A stretch of DNA of 64,000 nt from Homalodisca vitripennis (GCF_021130785.1 NW_025776832.1:186001-250000); one strand, 5' to 3'; positions 1 through 11,280 are shown, counted from the first letter of the stretch. Notes: generated by a model not told the origin, from the letters alone. Program-made: numbers and translations.

Positions 1-1950
1 GTGGGTCCTAAGTAATTGTATTGTCCCTTCTAGGGAGTATTTCTTAACACATAGGGAGCCCAGCTGATCATCCAGTCCCTGCAGGACTTTCCAGGTTTCA
101 TTAACATCATGTACCAGTAAGCTGCGTTCTTCGCTACTGTACATTCCATCTACTTCCGGGAAAACAATCTTTCCAAAGTCACTCGAATATGTGGAGCTGC
201 CGATAAATCGGGCAGGCACCCTGTAACCGTCAGCAATCAGATCACACCTATCATGCTTCGGTATTTCACCCTCACCTTCAGGGTGATAGCACTTACATTC
301 GGGTTTGCATCGCGCCCAAAACAATTTTAATATCACCTTTGTCTCTTCTGATGTGGCGTAGAGCCAGCGGGTGGGTGTTCTAATGAGAACGGGGAACTGT
401 AGGCCAGGATATCAACTTCCTACTACACAATGTTACGTGTTCTTTCATCAATAAATTTACCACACAATTGGGCCGTTTGTAGACGCTTAACAAGGCGTCT
501 GACAACGGGCACACCGTGAGTTTACCAAATTTTACATTCCCTTGCAAAGACGTCTGGCGAATAGAGTGAATAAGTCTGTCCTGTCTTTGCTAATCACAAG
601 TTTTTGATCTGCCACGTCCCATTTCACCCACTTTGTGAGTGAGGGGTCGTAGACGGGATAAGCTATCACATTGAAAATTTCAAACAACTGATTATCATTT
701 TTCAGGGGTAGCCTAATCAATACCCTCAATTGAGATTTCGTTACATATGCCTGGATTGTAGCAAATTTTGTAGAAATTATGGAGATTCTCTAGTTTTACA
801 TCTAAAAAACAACTTCTCTGGGGGTGGTATTACACTCTCCACGGAAGTCAGGACCTTCAAGAACTGATGGAGAGGCAACAGGTTACTAGTCATTTCTTCC
901 GGCCGCTAAATCCTCAATGGCCAGGTGAAGCCGGGTCCATTTTCTGGACTGCTAAATTTATGGCATCTTTAACTTCCGCAAGGGCGGTGCTCAACTTTAA
1001 GTATTTCAGAAGCGTTCTCATCTGGTTAGCATGCATAAGTTCTCCTATATAATTACGGGCCATAGGTTATGTGCATTACGTGGTGATATTCTTTTAGGGT
1101 AGAGATAACTTTGCCCTAGAATGATTTTTATTGCCCTAGAATGGTTTGAAATTTCTGATTGCATGTTGCCTAAAATGGTTATTTGGTCTTTTAGTGTCGT
1201 GGAAAAAGGTCATCACTTAAATTTTTCTATTTCATTTATCCTATTATTGGTGAAATTCTAAATCGCTATCTGTTACAGTTCCAAACAGAAATTTTAGTAC
1301 CTGGCCACCCACATCAATTAGGCCTAGCCTTTGCCGAGTACTAGGTAATAGGGAAACCAAGTCACTGGTTTGGGTGACATAGTCTGCTACCAGCAGCTGC
1401 AAACTTACGTACTCATACCTGAATCCTGCTTCCAATTCACGCACCGGAGAGTGCATGCTTACATTAAGCGATAAGAGGTCTTGGAAAAGCTTATCGTACT
1501 GACCCTTTACCCTGGTCAGTAATGTACTTAGTTTTCTGGTTCTCCTCTTCTACTTCCGTTAAGTTTGTACTGCAGCACTATAGTCCAATGGGTGTCGGTG
1601 AGAAGCACATCGCCCTCCTTTTCGAAGACGACACCTCGGTAAAAACCCCAGGCGACTCCCAGAGTGAATAACATGCCAATCAGGCCTATAACAGAGGCAA
1701 TAATATCTTTAGTACAGTAAGGTTAAAGTTGACACCTCGCCTAATCCCGGCTACGTAGCGATTAAAACTACAGCTTATCTACCAAAGATAGATTCAGGAG
1801 TCTAACAAAGTCTCCCCACCGCGCAGGTACACGCTTTGTTTCTCTTTGGGCGCTGCAACTCATCAGAAGGTCCGGCGACCGCTGCTGGGTCCCTCGGAGC
1901 ACCTGCTTGAACTTTTACGTCATCAATATCTGGAGGTGGATCACCATTGA
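1..1950 (-). pseudogene. env: env (F-type envelope) of the errantivirus-like element, partial and broken
   Basis: Two surviving ORFs identify it. 1456-1244 ends with a G-x-x-L-K-F-L-F-G-T block, the conserved region after the cleavage site of insect errantivirus Env and baculovirus F proteins. The basic cleavage motif just before it is degenerate here (R-Q-R-L). 729-532 matches the downstream ectodomain style of the same family (LIRLPLK...F, SKDRTDLF). The rest is interrupted by shifts and stops, and the C-terminal end is cut by the window edge. Where env begins after integrase (about 1900-2000) is not clear. It cannot encode a working glycoprotein as it stands. Confidence 0.65.
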
Positions 1951-2064
1951 TTCTCTTCTTCCTCCTCGTCATCGTCGTCACCTAACCTGTCATCCTCATC
2001 TCGAGGGCCTAGGGTCGCTTAGATACTCAGCCCTGTTGGGGAGGCACGGAAGCTCTTCCCAAGT

Positions 2065-3310
2065 AGGGCTTGATCCGGTTTACATGGACTGTCACCTCTC
2101 TTTTCCGGATTTTTTAACACCACATTCAACGGGGACAGTACTTTTAACTATTTTGTACGGTCCGTTCCATAATTTCGACAACTTTTTAACCCGATGCCTA
2201 CCTATACTAGGCACGTGCAACAGGACCATCTGCCCTTCGTTGTAGTTCACTTCGCGAGCCTTCTTGTTTTATTGCTTCTCATAACGGCTGCGAAGCTGCG
2301 ATCTTCCGTTTCTCGGCAATTTCAAACGTTTCTCTGAGCTTACCTTCGCAGGGTTTCCACATGATCCATTGTAAAGATAATCGCTTTCAGTGATGGTCAG
2401 GTCAGCCTCCATGGGCATTTCCATCTTCCGACCAAAAACCATTTCAAACGGGGAAAACCCTGTCGACTCATGACCTTGGGAGTTGTAATGCCATCGTGAC
2501 GTAAGGGGAGGTACTCATCCCAATCGGGCTGATACCGATTTACAAAATGGCTCAACATACGCGCAATAGTCGAGTGCACTCTTTCTAAACGGCCGTTCGA
2601 CTGAGGGTGGAATCCTGTAGTCTGTATCTTACGAACATGTAAGAACTTTACAGAGCTGATTGATTAGATCAGAGGTAAAAGTTCGCACCCTGGTCGGTAA
2701 TAAGGATCTTTGGTACGCCAGACTTGGTTATCACACGCTGGTACGAGTTGCCCGCGCGACACTTTCTGCCGTTTGATCAGGTAACGGAATAAATTCGCAA
2801 TATCGCGAGAAATGATCCATTACGCTTAAAATATACACGTTACGAGACTCACTAAGGGGCAACGGTCCCACTATGTCGGCTACGATTACTTCAAATGGTT
2901 CTCGGGGTTCGTTGAAAACTTCTCCTAGGGGTGCTTTGGTTTTTCCATAGTTTGTCCGCTGACTACAACTACGACACGTCCTAACGTAATCCAGTACGTC
3001 CTTATCCATCTTTCTCCACCAAAATTTTCTGTCGTACTCGTTCCAATGTCTTTGCTACCCCGGCGTGTCCGGCGGTAGGCAAGTCATGATTCAACCGAAT
3101 AACTTCCGGTACTAGGGGTGCCGGTACTACGATCTTCTGCTCACCCGAACTCAGACGGTACAGGATCTTCTCCGGACTCATGCGAAAGCTCTTAGCCTGG
3201 CGCAAACCTTGCACTACTGGATCTTCTCGTTGTCGCGTCCTTAGTTTGTCAAGGTCAACAATGGGGAGCACATCCTTTCTAATCGCTTTGTACCGTCCGG
3301 CTGAGGCCAT
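2065..3310 (-). pseudogene. pol: Integrase domain of gypsy Pol
   Basis: Integrase inserts the cDNA into the host genome. The HHCC zinc-binding domain spans the junction of two ORFs: H...AGHAG near 3060-3090, and CRSCSQR near 2960-2980. The catalytic core starts with the VADIVGPLP block (first Asp) and the VMDHFSRY block (second Asp), both in 3009-2731. The third acidic region lies in broken sequence; HSTIARMLSHFVNRYQPDW at 2520-2579 follows it. The C-terminal end shows VHVNRIKP near 2065-2095. Several stops and shifts lie between 2100 and 2730. Confidence 0.85.
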
Positions 3311-3896
3311 CTGCGTTGCTGTGCTTTTTACCGGCTTTGTGTTCTACGGTAAAATCGAATTCTGCTAACCTTAACGACCATCTCATCAGTCTACTGCTAG
3401 GGTCTTTAAGTGAAAGCATCCACTTTAGAGCAGCATGATCAGTAATGACTTTAAAAGGGCGGCCCAATAGGTAGCACCTGAAATACTTGGTACTCCCAGA
3501 CCAAGCAAAGCAGCTCACGCTCAGTGGTCGAGTAATTCCTTTTCTGCCGGAAACAGCGTCCTGGAGCAGTAGGCTACAGGGTGTTCCTCTCCATCTATTC
3601 TCCTGCGATAGAACAGCTCCCAAGGCAAACATACTCGCATCCGTGGCCAATATAAAAGGTTTATTAAAGTCCGGGTACACTAGCACAGGTGCTGAGATCA
3701 ATTTTTGTTTCAGCTGATCAAAGGCCTCCTGGCATTCGGGCGTCCATACAAATTCGTGGCCTTGTTTTGTTAATTCAAAAAGTGGCCGACCGATTGTAGC
3801 ATAGCTGTCGATAAAACGGCGATAGTAACCAGAGAGGCCTAAGAATGACCTGACGTCTGTAACGGTCTTCGGCGCAGGAAAATCGCGCACAAGCAT
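3279..3896 (-). pseudogene. pol: RT thumb and RNase H domain of gypsy Pol
   Basis: A 205-codon open stretch covers the end of RT and most of RNase H, which degrades RNA in the RNA:DNA hybrid. Visible motifs are the FILATDAS block (catalytic Asp) near 3640, the connecting FKVITDHAALKWML block near 3450, and FTVEHKAGKKHSNADGLSR near 3300-3345. The middle (about 3510-3600) reads out of register, consistent with two compensating indels. It continues into integrase without a gap. Confidence 0.85.
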
Positions 3897-4760
3897 TAAC
3901 TTTGCCCGGATCCGGTCCTACCCCTCTCTTTGTTATAACGTGGCCAAGATAATTTACTTCGTCAACCGCAAAATTACACTTTACTCAATTGAACCGTCAA
4001 ATTTACCCCCTCCAATATAGAGAATACCTCTCTTATGGCTTCCAGGTGAGAAGGCAGGTCTTTGGAGAATAGAAACTATATCATCCAAATAGACAAGGCA
4101 TTTTTCACCCTTCAACCCCATTAAAACCGAGTCCATTAATCTTTGAAAGGTAGCGGGGGGCGGTGCTTAACCCAAACGGCATGCGTTGGTACTCATAGTG
4201 CCCTCCCGGCACATTGAAGGCGGTCTTGGGCCTACTCTCTTCGTCGACTTGGATCTGGTGGTACCCTGACCGAAGGTCTAAAAGTGGTGAAAACCGTACA
4301 GCCACCCAACGAATCTAGGGTCTCCGTGATATTAGGGAGAGGGTACACATCGGGGGTAGTTACGGCGTTCAACCCCTGTAATCAACGCAGAATCTCATCT
4401 TGGGTTGTAACCGTCCGGGGACTTTTTAGGCACTAGTACTACTGGCGAAGCCCATGGGCTCTGGGCTAGGGACAATTATGCCCCTTATCCAGCTGGTCTT
4501 GGATGAGACTGTCGAGCGTGACCTTGTGATGGTGTGGTACGCGGTAGGCTTTCTTATAGATGGGCGCAACGTCCCCAGTTCGGATTATATGTTTGACAGC
4601 AGACGTACAACCAAGGGGTTGGTTGTCTCCTGCAATCTAAAACATGGCCGAACTCTAGGAGGGTGGCTTTCAACTGAGCCCGTTCTTCTAATGAGAGATG
4701 GGCCAACTTTGCATCTATGCACGCCTCCAACTCCGCCTCATCACACCGTTCAACTCTTCC
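3890..4760 (-). pseudogene. pol: Reverse transcriptase domain of gypsy Pol
   Basis: RT copies the genomic RNA into DNA. The N-terminal motif LSLEERAQLKATLLEFG lies near 4660-4710. The fingers/palm block [11 protein letters not shown] and the FGLSTAP block lie in 4305-4105. The catalytic Y-L-D-D is at 4080-4091. The C-terminal block SFLGLSGYYRRFI lies near 3810-3850 in the next ORF. The piece between 4300 and 4550 is broken by shifts, so the domain is not intact. These blocks and their order are diagnostic for Ty3/gypsy RT. Confidence 0.88.
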
Positions 4761-4814
4761 GACTTTTACCTCCGCTACTTTATGGTTCAATATAACCTTA
4801 TCCTTAATAAGTCG

Positions 4815-5300
4815 TGCTAAATTTAACTTCCCCTCCTCATTCAAATGCAGTCCGTGCCTCGTATACCAGCGTCGGTTTAGTTTTCCTTTTAAATCCAAGA
4901 AATCAATTTTTCCCTTACTTTGCTTCGTTAAATTTTTGAACGATGGCCTTGAGGAGGCCATTCGCGTCACTCAGTTCAGCCTTAAGATCCGTGTCATAGC
5001 GATCAAATATGGAGAGCACGATGACATTGGCTTTCCATCCCGCCGGCAAGGTTACAAAAGCCTGCTGCAAAGGGTCAACGGATAAGGCATCGACTTATCT
5101 ACATCATTTGTTCCTCCTATTACAACTACTGAGTCATTGGAAGTCAATTTGTTTAGCAAATTGCCTAATCTTGATGTTACGTGTTTCAATTTACCGTTAG
5201 GCAAAAAAAAAAACTTCTACTTCAACGTTTTCCGGGCAGTCTCTCTGATAAAATACTCTGCAGGGCCCCTACCATGGCTGGTCGGCTAAAATTACCAATT
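4815..5300 (-). pseudogene. SGNH/GDSL-hydrolase-like domain inside gypsy Pol
   Basis: Between the protease linker and the RT lies about 160 codons with SGNH-hydrolase signatures. Block I reads A-D then S-H-G-R-G at 5268-5296, split by one extra base. A beta-strand plus G-G-T-N-D is at 5101-5134 (SVVVIGGTND). A second strand (NVIVLSIFDRYD) lies near 5000-5035, and a terminal YTRHGLHLN block at 4839-4866. In classical members the last block is D-x-x-H; here the Asp position is His, so catalysis is uncertain. The reading frame changes at least four times. It sits between the PR linker (SDIDPV) and the RT N-terminal motif (LSLEERAQL). SGNH-type esterase domains are known in ORF1 of CR1-like LINEs; I do not recall one as a standard part of gypsy Pol. 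Confidence 0.65.
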
Positions 5301-5689
5301 TTACGCCGATTAGAATGTTCATTCTCCACAGGATCAATATCACTAACAAGGGTCCCTAGTTTTAAATTTTTCACCAACGTGACTTCCTCAGCGCTCACAT
5401 TCACGGTCTTGATCCAACAACAATTTTGTTTTATTTTTGTTAAAGTCCGGGCTTATGTAGACGCCATGCATTATAAACTCACCGGGCTCAATCATCACTT
5501 CTGCGCCTTCCAACTCGTTTTAGTTTTGTGGTAATGCGACTAATTTTTGACACGAACAACTTTTTCACAACGTGGTGGGATTTTGACCTCGTTGCAACAA
5601 AACACATAACGCTGTGGCTTTCGGCTGCTCGCTTCCGGAAGCACTGCGGTTGGGGTCCGGCACGGTTTTCCCTTTTCTTATGCGGTTCA

Positions 5690-6112
5690 GCCAAATGTCC
5701 TTTTCCCGATAACCTGAGCACGCCGCGTTCTATACTAATCTCTCCGTTCCCTTGACCTAACATATCACAGCCCGAGCACCGCTAAATAGCCTTTTGGCAG
5801 ATTTTCCCACTACAAAATCTCCTGGTACTTGAACTCCCGGTTTTAGGGTTCAAGGCTACTCGCTAGCGACCATATGTTTTTTAGTACCTTCCCAGAGATT
5901 CCTCTTAATACTACATCTGTTTTTAAAAGGTCGGCGGAGGAGGCTCCACGCTTCAATAAGGACACCTGCGCTCCTGTATCGATTAAAACTTTACCCTCCG
6001 CATTTTCAATCCGACCAATTGCCACTAACTCGTCAACAAGTTCACGAACTACAGGCACTACTCTTATATCCTTTTGGGCGGTAACATTTTTTTTTGCGTT
6101 GTACCTGATCAC
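5690..6112 (-). pseudogene. Retroviral-type aspartic protease domain
   Basis: This would process the Gag-Pol polyprotein. The active-site motif is V-L-I-D-T-G-A at 5972-5989, followed by a hydrophobic stretch typical of retropepsins. The later flap/ILG-like region (LxVLG-CDML) is at about 5745-5790, split by a one-base frame change. The domain follows the second zinc knuckle with no gap, so gag and pol were probably one reading frame or joined by frameshift. A short linker with NVSAEEVTLVKNL at about 5365-5402, also typical of gypsy Pol, comes next. Confidence 0.75.
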
Positions 6113-6235
6113 TAATCTCGCCTTCGGAAGCTGTCGGTTGACAGCATCCTTTACTTGCGGGGTGTCATGGCGGCGCTCCCACTTACCCCGGCCTCGTTTC
6201 CCGAACGAGGGCCGTTTGCGTTTCAGCCTAACATG

Positions 6236-7609
6236 ACAATCTCGCTGTATGTGGCCTACTTTATTACAGCGCCAGCATGCTAGCCTATCAAGGGGGCGGC
6301 CTTTTCCTATTTTTACATTCTTTCGACATATGCCCTTTTTCGTGACAGTTGTAACAAGTTACGTCAGCCTCCCGAGTTGTTTGGAATATTTTTCTATCTG
6401 ATTGAGGGTGTGCAGCGTCGCTCGTTGGCCTACGCCTTACAGGTGTGTAAGCTAGGTCCGGCTCCATCACGTCGTGGTCCCTGTGCACATTGCGCTGTTC
6501 TACTGACCGGTAACGTCCTAGTTAGGCTTCTGCCTTTCGACCTAGTTTCCGTAGCTGCTCGATTGATGTAACATCAAACAAGGCTAACCTATCTTGTAGT
6601 TGGGAATTTAGATTGTGATACATTTGCCGCAGCCTGGTTTCCTTCGGGCACATTGGTGGCCAGTCGCCCGTACAACCCTTCCATCGCCGCAATGAAGAGA
6701 TCGATTGACTCGGTCTCCCCTTGCATGCGATTAAAAATCTCCCGCTGCAACCGGATGTCATGGTTGGGCGGCTGGAAGACTACTTCTAAGTCCTGACACA
6801 ACTCTTCCCAGGTATTTATCCGGCCTATTGTGGATCGATAACCACACTAGGGCTGATCCTGAGAACAAATCCACAGCGGACTCAAAAAGTTCGGTAGGAA
6901 GTCACGCCCCTAGCTCTTCGGAGTTTCTTCAACGCGTTGTAGGAATGCCCCCACGCTTTTGTGACCTTCCGTCAAACATCAACCCCCATTTATAGACATG
7001 CACGGCTCGGGGTGCGTTGATACGAGTCGTGTGGCGTCGGTGGTATAGCGCTTGAACTGACCAGCGGTGCGTGTTGGTCAGCGGGCTTGGTGCTGAGTTT
7101 TCCACATTGGCTCGACTCACCGCCACGGGCGCGGTTACACGAGGCGGATGCATTTGGTCAACTGCCGGCTCACTATCCATCAATTTCCCATCATTCTCAC
7201 TCCTATCTTCCACCGCGCCCTTTTGCTCGGTAGCGGCATCACAAAAGCGTTTCGTCTCGTTTAGTAAGTTTTCGCTGGCGTTCCTCATCCGCCTCAGTTT
7301 GCTACTGGGATACGTTGAATCCTGAGGTAGTTATTCCATAAACGGGCCTGAAGCCGCTGGCCTTCCGTATCAGTATAGTCTCCCTCGTACTCGTCGATGG
7401 AGGTGGATAATCGATTCAGCTTGGCCTCGCAGGCCTCTAACTCCTCTTCCACGTCCAGAGATGCCAAAACAGCCGGGTCAACGGGCATGTTGGCTTTGAC
7501 ACCATTTAGTCAACCGTTTCCGTAAGTCCTCTGCACTACCGGTAGTAAGTTGACCGCGGATTTTCAATTCGTATTGATTTTCTTCTTTTATCAAAAAGTA
7601 GGGATTCAT
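6236..7609 (-). pseudogene. gag: gag of the gypsy element, frameshifted
   Basis: Gag forms the capsid and binds genomic RNA. The minus ORF starts at ATG 7609 with a SAP-like N-terminal stretch (ELKIRG...LRKRL). It shifts frame near 7480, continues at 7488-7294 and 7288-6929, and includes the capsid-type motif VYKWGLMFDG near 6990. It shifts again and runs through 6801-6522. Two CCHC zinc knuckles follow: CYNC...GH...EC at 6315-6356, and CWRC...GH...DC at 6236-6277 in another frame. At least four frame breaks are visible, so no intact Gag can be made. It lies directly upstream of protease, as expected. Confidence 0.8.
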
Positions 7610-7623
7610 GTTGATGGCCGATA

Positions 7624-9256
7624 CTAGATTCCGAAGCGAAAAAGAACAAAACATCTACCGAACAGGCTAATCAATGTAATTATTTCCTTCAAATTACAAA
7701 ACGAGGTATATTCCCTAAGTCCCCATCAATAAAAAAATAAAGTAGATGAATTTATAAATCCCAATTAATTATTACTGCGTCCGTCGGGGGCTCACACAAC
7801 AAAAGTCCGTACGTTGTCGGGTTTTAAGAGAAAATAATTAAAAATGAAAAAAAAAAATGTTAAAGTCCAATTAAAAGTTTACTAGGATGCTGTTAAAATT
7901 CCCAGCGCGAATTCCCAAAGTCCCATCGCGGGCAAAAGTCTAATTAAATCCACATATTTAAATCTCAAAAGATCACAAAGCCGTCTGTTAAAGATTTAAG
8001 GAAATTCCCACTTTTCTGAAAATTCGGCTAAGTCCTTAGCCCAAAAACACGATTACTTTCCGAAAATTGGAATTGCACTATTCTTCCCCGCATACTAGGT
8101 GCGTCTACGTTGAATTATTCTAAGTCCAATCAATTTTCGTCGTTATACTAGGATTTATCTTCTTACAAAAGTTTACAAGTCAAACCAGATACAATTAATT
8201 AATTATGGTACTTAATTCCTAAGGAGATCGGAGTTAATTGGGCCCTTTGACCTGATAGCAGAAGTAAGCCGGTGAAACTGACCTTTTTAGCTACTTGCTA
8301 TTTTTTTTCAATATTTACTTGCAATATTAAATTACATTAATTTTAAATCAATTTAATCAAGTTTTCACAATATAAGATCAATCTATAGTTATTATTATTT
8401 TTTTCAATTGATTCCAATCAATGGCTTACTTCCACTAACGCCCAGAGCGTTATCCAACTCACTCATAGGCCTCCTACTTAATTAGTTTATGTCGTCAATT
8501 CCACATGCAAATAAGACTAGGTTAATTTTAAAGAAGCCTCTAATGATTAGGTTATTGTATCAATATATTCTATAAACGCTTATTCCTTAATGATTTTATA
8601 TTTTCAAACAACTGTTTCGCTATTGGTCACCATCACATTAACAATGTATAGCTTAAGATCGGTAGCCCCCTTCTATCTATAAGTAGTGCCGTCGCTGACC
8701 GTATTTTTACAGAGTCAACAATGAAACGTATCTCATGCGCAGTTACACAGCCACCTCGAGCGTCACTTTCGCTCAACAACCACGGCCATCTCGATGCGTA
8801 GTCTAATTCTGTTATTAGCTATTAACAGTTGAAATTAAAATAATGTAACTCACAAATTAAACACCCCCCGGTCTCCAGCAATAATTATAAGTTAATATAC
8901 CGTTATAATTTTTCCTCTCTCTCTCTCTAACAAAACATCTTATAGTAAATAATTTTACACTACCTATTCCGTAATGTTCATTCACAAATCACGCCATTAT
9001 GACGCGCACTTTACTCTAACAATGCGGAGAGGGGGGGGGTCAGAACTTCTAACGTGGTTAATAGCCGCCAGTAATTTCTATTACAATTATTCTAATTATT
9101 CCAAAACTCTCTAATAAATTGAAAAATTAAATCTTTACTGTACGGGATACAAAGAAATGTTTGTAAAATTACGTTGCAGTCTATTAAAGTGAAATGAAGT
9201 TTAAAAAGTTTAAAAGTTTAGAAACTAATGCTGCGTTTATTAATTTAATCACTTAC
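7624..9256 (-). other. Candidate intron in the gypsy leader (1,633 bp)
   Basis: On the minus strand a consensus donor (G/GTAAGT, intron starting at 9256) lies 57 bp inside the LTR. It is preceded by an ATG at 9263 plus four further coding bases. An acceptor with a pyrimidine-rich tract ending CTAG lies at 7624, just upstream of the gag ATG at 7609. Splicing would place the upstream ATG in frame with gag. The interval is very AT-rich and shows no coding. Known errantiviruses use a donor near gag to make spliced env mRNA, so the donor might instead serve env. The pairing is inferred from sequence only. Confidence 0.4.
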
Positions 9257-9291
9257 CTCGCATGTTGGTGACGTTCTTGCAGTCTGTACCC

Positions 9292-9310
9292 AACCCCACA
9301 CCTGACACCA
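9292..9310 (-). promoter_or_regulatory. Primer binding site, tRNA-Leu type
   Basis: On the minus strand this begins TGGTGTCAG, directly after the LTR end. That string is the complement of a tRNA-Leu 3' end (CTGACA plus the added CCA). Against the usual tRNA-Leu complement about 16 of 19 positions agree, which fits an old copy. It fixes the direction of the element and the inner LTR boundary. Confidence 0.7.
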
Positions 9311-9312
9311 GA

Positions 9313-10145
9313 TGTGATCTGCCGCCGACCTGTAGTTTGCCCAGTGGGAGACAAAAGAAGGGATCTTCGTTCTTGGAGTTCGCGGCGAGGAAAGGTCGAA
9401 CTTTAGAAATAAAACAGCGAAGTCGGAATAAAATCTTACTTGTTTAATTTCGAACGTTTGTGATTAGAGATTTAGATTAAGATAACAAAAGATTAAAACT
9501 AATTGAATTAAAAACTAACACATGATTGAAAATTTTAGAATTTGGCTCTAGAACAATAGAATTAGAGAATTGTAGAGAGAGGAGCCGAATTATGATCTAA
9601 CCGCAATCCCGAAACCAATTTTACGACTCTCCCTGCCCTAAGATCGCCTCCAGTGATGCCCCTTCCCTTCTCTCTTGGCCCCGACCAATCAGAGCGCCAG
9701 TTCTTCCCCTGGTGGTTGTCCATCAGGTGCCTGCCGCCAACGATTCACCCAGTAATTAACAAAACTACATGGTACTTTGGACGGCTCGAGGCCTGCGTTG
9801 AACACAGCTCTTCGCTGAGGTTAGCGGATTCCTTACACGTGTCTGCGGCAAACACCAGGTCGTTAGCTTTAGTTTAAATGCACCTGCAGGCTGTGGAAAA
9901 TTCCCTGTCCCCTTCCTCTGAAGTCGGCTCAGCGCCTATATTTCGCTATATTATTCCGGATGGCACTTAATGTGTACGGTGGCATTATTACACCCTTGTG
10001 GAGGTCTTGACTTCCATTCTAAATAGTGATTAGAAGTAATCACTAAATTAATGTTATGTAAATTTTCGCAGAATTCTCAGTTTAATATTAGTTTAAATTA
10101 ATTTTATTTGTTGAAGCTTTGGGGCGCTAACACCGAGGTGTCACA
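9313..10145 (-). repeat. 5' LTR of the gypsy element (833 bp)
   Basis: The segment is bounded by a perfect 5-bp terminal inverted repeat (TGTGA at 9313-9317, TCACA at 10141-10145), giving the usual TG...CA ends on the minus strand. The primer binding site lies two bases inside the inner end, as expected for a 5' LTR. The LTR is less AT-rich than the flanks between about 9600 and 9960. The second LTR is outside the window, so the boundaries are inferred from ends and primer site, not from LTR-LTR identity. Confidence 0.75.
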
Positions 10146-10146
10146 T

Positions 10147-10415
10147 ATGCACAAAATGAATCAATATAACACAAAAACATGCATCTGATTACGGCCTGCT
10201 TCGCCATAGGCTCACAGCAACTGAAAAGAGTCCAAGCTATGCTGGTGACAAGATGTAGAACGCACTTCCTGAAGACTTGAAAAAAAGACCGGAAAACACT
10301 ACAGACAAACCCTTAAGAACTGGCTACTGGATCGACCATTTTACTCGCTAAAACGAATTCTACGGAAGGAGGACCTAAGACCAACAAGACAACTAGACCT
10401 AAACATTTATTTGTT
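10147..10415 (+). pseudogene. LINE reverse-transcriptase C-terminal remnant
   Basis: Plus-strand translation from 10187 gives HRLTATEKSPSYAGDKM, a stop, then NALPEDLKK. After a frame change near 10305 it gives LKNWLLDRPFYSL. This is the standard C-terminal end of jockey/CR1-type non-LTR RT proteins (Y-x-G-x-K-x-x-N-x-L-P ... L-x-x-x-L-L-x-x-x-F-Y-S). One stop and one shift break it. It begins immediately right of the gypsy LTR, so the provirus probably sits in or beside this older LINE; the rest of the LINE would be left of the provirus, outside the window. No clear poly-A tail is seen. Confidence 0.6.
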
Positions 10416-11039
10416 GACAAAGTTACTAAAACTTAAAGTTTATGTAAAAAAAAGATGATTTGACATATGTCTATTAAGATTCAGGAGCATACTCATAATA
10501 TAAACACGTCCGTCAAGTATTAAGATATAACTAAATCTCATTTTATCGGGGTTATATAGTCTAGTGATGCTTCAGGAATGAAAATATAATATGGACATGT
10601 GGATAATTATATTTATTTCCCCACATAATTTATGGGGAGAGAGCATTGTGTATATCAGTGAAGAATTATTTAATTAAGTTTTTTTACTATATTAGTCGTT
10701 TTTACGGATTCACAACTAAACATCTGAATGGATAAGTTTAGATTGAGAGTGGGGCGTTTTAGTTTGTAATCGTTTACTTGTATTATGTAACTTTTACTTA
10801 ACTTGAGAAAATCCCAAAATGATCATATATCTGTAGACTTTTTTAAATTGGAGAAGCGTTTAAAAGCTCAAAGTTTTGCAATGACACGGGAACTTCAGCT
10901 TGGATGTAATTAATAAAACCTCGGTATATTAGCTGTGAGTTTCATATAGTTCATGACGTTTACCTTTATATGAACCGATAAAGTGTACTATCGAAAGATC
11001 TGACAGAACATAAGAAATCAATTGAGTTTTTCTTATCAA

Positions 11040-11280
11040 ACATTATTACTCAGACGGACAGACAGACTGACGACTAGCCCTTTGACTTGTCGACCCTAAA
11101 ATCAATACCTTTGACCTTCCGACCCAAAAATCAATAAAGCTGTTACTTGGGCTAAACATAACCTTAGTACTAAGATGCAAGTCTCCTGGACCTTTATATC
11201 GAGATTTATCGCACACACAGACAGACGGATGGTCAGACGGACATATAGCTTGACGGACAGGTAAGGACACAATTTTTAAG
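11040..11280 (-). repeat. Dispersed repeat with GACA/GACGGA-rich ends
   Basis: GACAGACAGAC-rich segments at 11051-11072 and 11218-11262 flank a body containing GACC...AAAATCAATA twice. Sequences of this style (GACCTTTCGACC...AAAATCAATA with a GACGGACAGA tail) are widespread interspersed repeats in invertebrates, from general memory. There is only one copy in this window, so family membership is inferred. Confidence 0.35.

Larger units (their letters stand above)
1..10145 (-). mobile_element. Ty3/gypsy (errantivirus-like) provirus, decayed, 3' end off window
   Basis: Read on the minus strand, the order is 5' LTR, primer binding site, long leader, gag, protease, SGNH-like domain, RT, RNase H, integrase, env. 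The integrase-after-RNase-H order defines Ty3/gypsy, and a baculovirus-F-like env after integrase is the errantivirus arrangement. Many single-base frameshifts and stops break gag, pol and env, so this copy is dead. Its right end at 10145 abuts a LINE C-terminal remnant. The env is cut by the left window edge, so the 3' LTR, polypurine tract and target-site duplication cannot be seen. Clade assignment rests on domain order and motifs only. Confidence 0.9.

Noticed and set aside
1907..2245. 112-aa plus ORF
   Set aside because: Antisense to the integrase end and pol-env junction; no motif of its own.
4454..5755. Plus-strand ORFs across the gypsy pol region
   Set aside because: They are antisense shadows of the minus-strand pol motifs.
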